DNA of 64,000 bases from Saccharomycopsis fibuligera x Saccharomycopsis cf. fibuligera. Lineage: Eukaryota > Ascomycota > Saccharomycetes > Ascoideales > Saccharomycopsidaceae. Under the pieces are notes generated by a model that ran no database searches, was not told the DNA's origin, and saw only the letters and a program-made list of their open reading frames with translations. The position numbers were made by a program, and so were the translations under genes. The DNA lies in the NCBI GenBank assembly GCA_001936135.1, contig CP012821.1:1-64000 (forward strand), read 5' to 3'. This document shows, piece by piece, positions 61,025-64,000 of this stretch (its first letter is position 1; every line of letters begins with the position of its first letter).

Positions 61025-62747
61025 GCCACAGCAGCCACATCAACAGAGTTTAGTTGACGATGCAATCATTTTTGCTAAGCCTTCTAGTGAAAATAACAAC
61101 AACAATAACAACTACAATAGTAATAATGCACGTCCTAGTAGATCAAGTGAATCTCCAAAAGTGTCGAAACGCAAGATATCCGGAAAGAATCATAAGGCTA
61201 AAGGTAAAGATCAAGTTGAAGAAACATGGATGGATGACGTGGCGCAGATTAAAGAGTCTCAAGATTTTGATTTTGCTACAAATTTGGCTCTTTTTGATAA
61301 AGCTAGTGTATTCAAAGATTTGAAATCGAAAGACAAAGTAAGTTTTGCTAATAGATTAGCGGGCCATAATAAGGTTGATAGTCCGGTCAAAAAAGTGAAT
61401 TATGATAATAATGAGATGGTGCTCAATGAAAAAGATGATTTGTGGGACAATATTTCGGCAGTTGGTGAATCCCCAGTGGGCTCTACTACTACTAGCCCAA
61501 AGAATGAGTATGAAAAAGTTACAGAAGAAGTTAGGAAACTTAATTTTGATGATAAAGGCAAACCAGAAACTACGAAAAAGACCAAAATTTCTATTTTGAA
61601 AAGACCTGAAGCAATAGTAAAAAAGGAAGAACAGGAAAAGAAACCTGCATCAAGACAAGCAATCCTCTCACCAACCATAAATCATTTTGCTTCCGAAGTC
61701 AAATTTGTTTTGCCAGGTATAGACTCCCCATTAGCTTTATCATCACCGTTGCAGCTATTAGAAATAGAGAGATTATCTATTGATAATTACGGCTTTTCTG
61801 GTCAATTATTTGCTGAAAATGCATCTTTTGGGTTATCAAAATTGATTATTAAGACTTTGGGAGGTGCTGGCAGAATAGCGAACAATAATCATAATAAGCC
61901 ACCATTAGTACTTATATTGGTAGGGAACAATCGTGCCGGTGCTCGTGCCTTAGCTGCTGGCAGGCAGTTAACCAATCGTGGTGTAAGAGTTATTGCCTTT
62001 GTGTTGAGTAGTGAAGTTTCCGATATAATCAACGGCGATACTAATGGCAACGGCGCTAAGAATGGTGATAGCGATGACAAAGAAGTCTTTTATGATGCCG
62101 AAGAAGAATTTGACAATAATGTTAAAGATCAATTGCGATTGTTTATCGCTTATGGCGGCAAAGTGTTCAACAAATTTCAGGCATTGGAAAATTCGTTAAA
62201 TGCTTTAGATTCACCATTGGAATTGGTTGTTGATGCATTGCAGGGTTATGACACCAACTTGACAGACCTTTGGGGTGATGAATTGCAAACATGTTTGCGT
62301 TTGATCAAGTGGGTGAATGTCAGGCTTGCAACTAAGGTGAAAATTGTATCTATTGATATTGCTAGTGGTTTAGATGGTGGATCTGGTAGATTTGCTCTTA
62401 GTGCTAGCGATATTGAACAAGTAAAAAGTGCAGCAAGCTCTGGTAAGCCTGTTGATAATGATAAGAATGGTGATGTTGGTATCGACAGCGATGATGGCAA
62501 CAGTCAAGTTGGACCAGATGATTTGCGTATCCGTTCAAACGTGATTGTTTCTCTTGGATTGCCTGTTATTGGGGTATTGCACGCTTACCATTTGGGTGTA
62601 ACGGAGTTGGGAGACTGGACACACTACTTGATTGATATAGGTATTCCAAACAAAGTTTATGGCAGCAGAGGATCTCTTCGGAAGTTTAATAAAAACTATT
62701 TTGCTGGTGATGACTGGTTCAAAGAGATTACTGTTAGTCGGCCATAA
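60529..62747 (+). CDS. EDC3: EDC3, enhancer of mRNA decapping (two exons)
   Basis: A P-body scaffold that binds Dcp2 and activates decapping. Exon 1 is 60529-60637 and exon 2 is 60745-62747, giving 703 residues (551 in S. cerevisiae). The intron splits the N-terminal LSm domain: MTEQFVNYKVELVLHDF before it and EFVDTGKTADNYTIAGN after it, the joined frame reading smoothly through SISKA. A Gln run encoded by CAA repeats (60975-61023) and an Asn run follow. The FDF motif lies near residues 205-215 (SQDFDFATNLALFDK), after the WMDDVAQIK segment. The C-terminal YjeF_N domain covers about the last 300 residues (LVLILVGNNRAGARALAAGRQL, ELVVDALQGYDTNLTD, VSIDIASGLDGGSG). The dimer-forming YjeF_N fold is intact. 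Confidence 0.93.
60638..60744 (+). other. EDC3: EDC3 spliceosomal intron, 107 nt
   Basis: Donor GTATGT, branch-like TTGACTAAT near 60725-60733, acceptor ATAG ending at 60744. Phase 1: the last G of exon 1 joins CC to make an Ala codon. It contains an in-frame stop, so it must be removed to join the LSm domain. Confidence 0.88.
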
Positions 62748-63272
62748 AAAGGTAATGTAGTTGCAGAAAACGAACAGTGAATGAGCTGTAACAACATCCA
62801 TCCTGAAAGGGCTATATACATGCATAGACTACGGATAAGTATGTAACAATCAACGCAGACTGTTATAGCTGATTATTTGGGGTTTTACCAGACTCTTAGC
62901 TGGCTGGGTTTAAGTCGTCTGAGGCGTTGCTTCTGCCGCAATTGTGTTTTGTTTCCACAATAAAGATGGTCGAAACGAGGTTCTGGACAAAAAGATTTTC
63001 AGAGTAGCGCCGTTTCAAGAAGGCTGCAGTTACATGCAAGGGTGTATCATCTGCAGTGGACCGCAGCTTGCCAATATCCCAAAGGATCACGCAGTATATA
63101 AATATAGGCTAAAAGCCATCCATGACATTTTATGCTTTTTTGACATATTGGAGAACTGTCAAACAGCGAAGCCCATGCCGTCTCTGTTAAGTTATTTTTT
63201 CTTCTCTAAATTGAGACATATAAGGTCAAAGAAAACATCAGATAACTAATATAAATTTACTCAAAAAAAACC
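62748..63272. other. Intergenic region, no gene seen
   Basis: About 525 bp between EDC3 and the final partial gene, both on the + strand. An open frame at 62944-63249 has no protein-like features. TATAAATATA lies near 63095 and AATATAAATT near 63249. Confidence 0.5.
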
Positions 63273-64000
63273 ATGTTGACCCACCATAACAGTGGGATTG
63301 ACCTCTTTGGGCAACTCGAAACCAATGACTATTCAGAGCCACAAAATTTAAAAGAGCAGGGTCCTGTGCATTTACAGCTTATGGAAAGAAGCGAATATAT
63401 GAAAAAATTACTCTCTCAAACTGTAAATCAATCTAATTCTAGCATAGATAGTCAATCAACTTCTATATCACCCTCCACCAACAGCGAAAATAGTTCTCCA
63501 CCATCATCATCAGCAGCAGCAGCATCTGCCTTATCTCCACTAGCATTAGGCAAGCATAGATACTCGACTTATTATGAAAGGCTGCCATTTTTCAAAAATC
63601 CATTCTCCCCAAACAACAAAAAGGCACAGAAACTACAATATATCTCTTCCAGTATTTCTCCAAACGCGTCGAAGTTTGTTCTTATTAGTGCTGATAAGTG
63701 GCTAGTATACCAGATTAATACTATTGATGTGCCTACGCTCTTATGCTGTGGTAAATTAAATGGCGATTTCGGTAATGATTTTGACTCATTGGAAAGAGAG
63801 CCACGAATCTCTAAAAAGGTAAATAATCTTCTGTATCAGTCTTGTGCTTTGAGCGATCGATTAATGGTGTTAACATGCTCTAATGGTTCATTACGAGTGC
63901 ATGATGTTATGGAAAATGGAAAATTGTTTTACCAATACGAAGCAGGCCTTCCTATTGAGTCAGTTGACATTTCACCAAACAATAGCTTAATAGTCTGTGG
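63273..64000 (+). CDS. Partial gene: beta-propeller (WD40-like) protein, 5' end only
   Basis: An open frame from ATG 63273 continues past the window edge; about 242 residues are visible. The N-terminus is Ser/Asn/Gln-rich and disordered to about residue 90. A more ordered part follows: YYERLPFFKNPFSPNNKK, YISSSISPNASKFVLISADKWLVYQI, LSDRLMVLTCSNGSLRVHDV and LPIESVDISPNNSLIVCG. Alternating strands with D/N-x-S turns and SPNNSLIVCG-like ends are typical of WD repeats. I cannot name the orthologue from this fragment. The start is supported by the A-rich leader (CTCAAAAAAAACC) directly before it and by continuous open frame. Confidence 0.7.
   Translation, partial: MLTHHNSGIDLFGQLETNDYSEPQNLKEQGPVHLQLMERSEYMKKLLSQTVNQSNSSIDSQSTSISPSTNSENSSPPSSSAAAASALSPLALGKHRYSTYYERLPFFKNPFSPNNKKAQKLQYISSSISPNASKFVLISADKWLVYQINTIDVPTLLCCGKLNGDFGNDFDSLEREPRISKKVNNLLYQSCALSDRLMVLTCSNGSLRVHDVMENGKLFYQYEAGLPIESVDISPNNSLIVC

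Noticed and set aside
62944-63249. 101-codon frame between EDC3 and the last gene
   Set aside because: No protein-like pattern or family; it sits in the promoter of the following gene.
1-64000. CRISPR arrays, bacterial operons, rRNA genes or prophage
   Set aside because: Spacing, intron signals and gene content are those of yeast. The repeats seen are tandem or simple and not spacer-repeat arrays.

Overview
The window reads as a nuclear chromosome segment from a budding yeast (Saccharomycotina). Genes are compact and nearly intronless, separated by AT-rich spacers with long poly(dA:dT) tracts. The one confident intron (in EDC3) has a GTATGT donor and a TGACTAAT-like branch site, and the recognisable proteins are yeast-type: GSF2, vacuolar carboxypeptidase Y, DCR2, PER1, an MDL-type mitochondrial ABC transporter and EDC3. 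In-frame CTG codons are rare. In DCR2 and the UBX protein they fall where I recall homologues having Ser/Thr, so the organism is probably a CTG-Ser clade yeast and some residues given here as Leu may be Ser. This rests on remembered family sequences, not an alignment.

Layout. 1-5 kb: a strongly strand-asymmetric, almost G-free pyrimidine-rich satellite plus simple DNA, with no credible gene; it looks subtelomeric, although no telomere repeat is visible. 5-14.4 kb: an accessory-looking region with an LTR-like fossil, an orphan protein, a Zn2Cys6 regulator, a decayed oligopeptide-transporter gene and a secreted repeat protein with Lys-Arg sites between seven near-identical units (a Kex2-processed repeat protein, or KEP, candidate). 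14.4-18.8 kb: a 4.4-kb AT-rich stretch without genes, a possible regional centromere or a graveyard of decayed sequence. 18.8-47.6 kb: ordinary core genes (MDL-type ABC transporter, ketopantoate-reductase-like enzyme, DCR2, an unknown protein, an UNC13/MUN-C2 protein, GSF2, carboxypeptidase Y, ADP/ATP carrier, UBX protein, a large membrane protein with a disordered tail). 47.6-51.3 kb: a GC-rich island with short tandem arrays, palindromes and a tRNA-Cys-like gene with a defective anticodon arm. 51.3-64 kb: a zinc-cluster-like regulator lacking its last cysteine, PER1, tRNA-Thr(AGU), a second LTR-like fossil, a group II PLP decarboxylase, EDC3 and the start of a beta-propeller-like protein that runs off the window.

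The genes do not form one pathway. Secretory-pathway and vacuole functions recur (GSF2, PER1, carboxypeptidase Y, the UNC13-like protein, the secreted repeat protein), and two genes are mitochondrial (MDL-type transporter, ADP/ATP carrier). The most unusual items are the secreted repeat protein, the tRNA-Cys-like gene in the GC island, the pyrimidine satellite, the gene-free 4.4-kb block and a pair of related segments upstream of two adjacent accessory genes.
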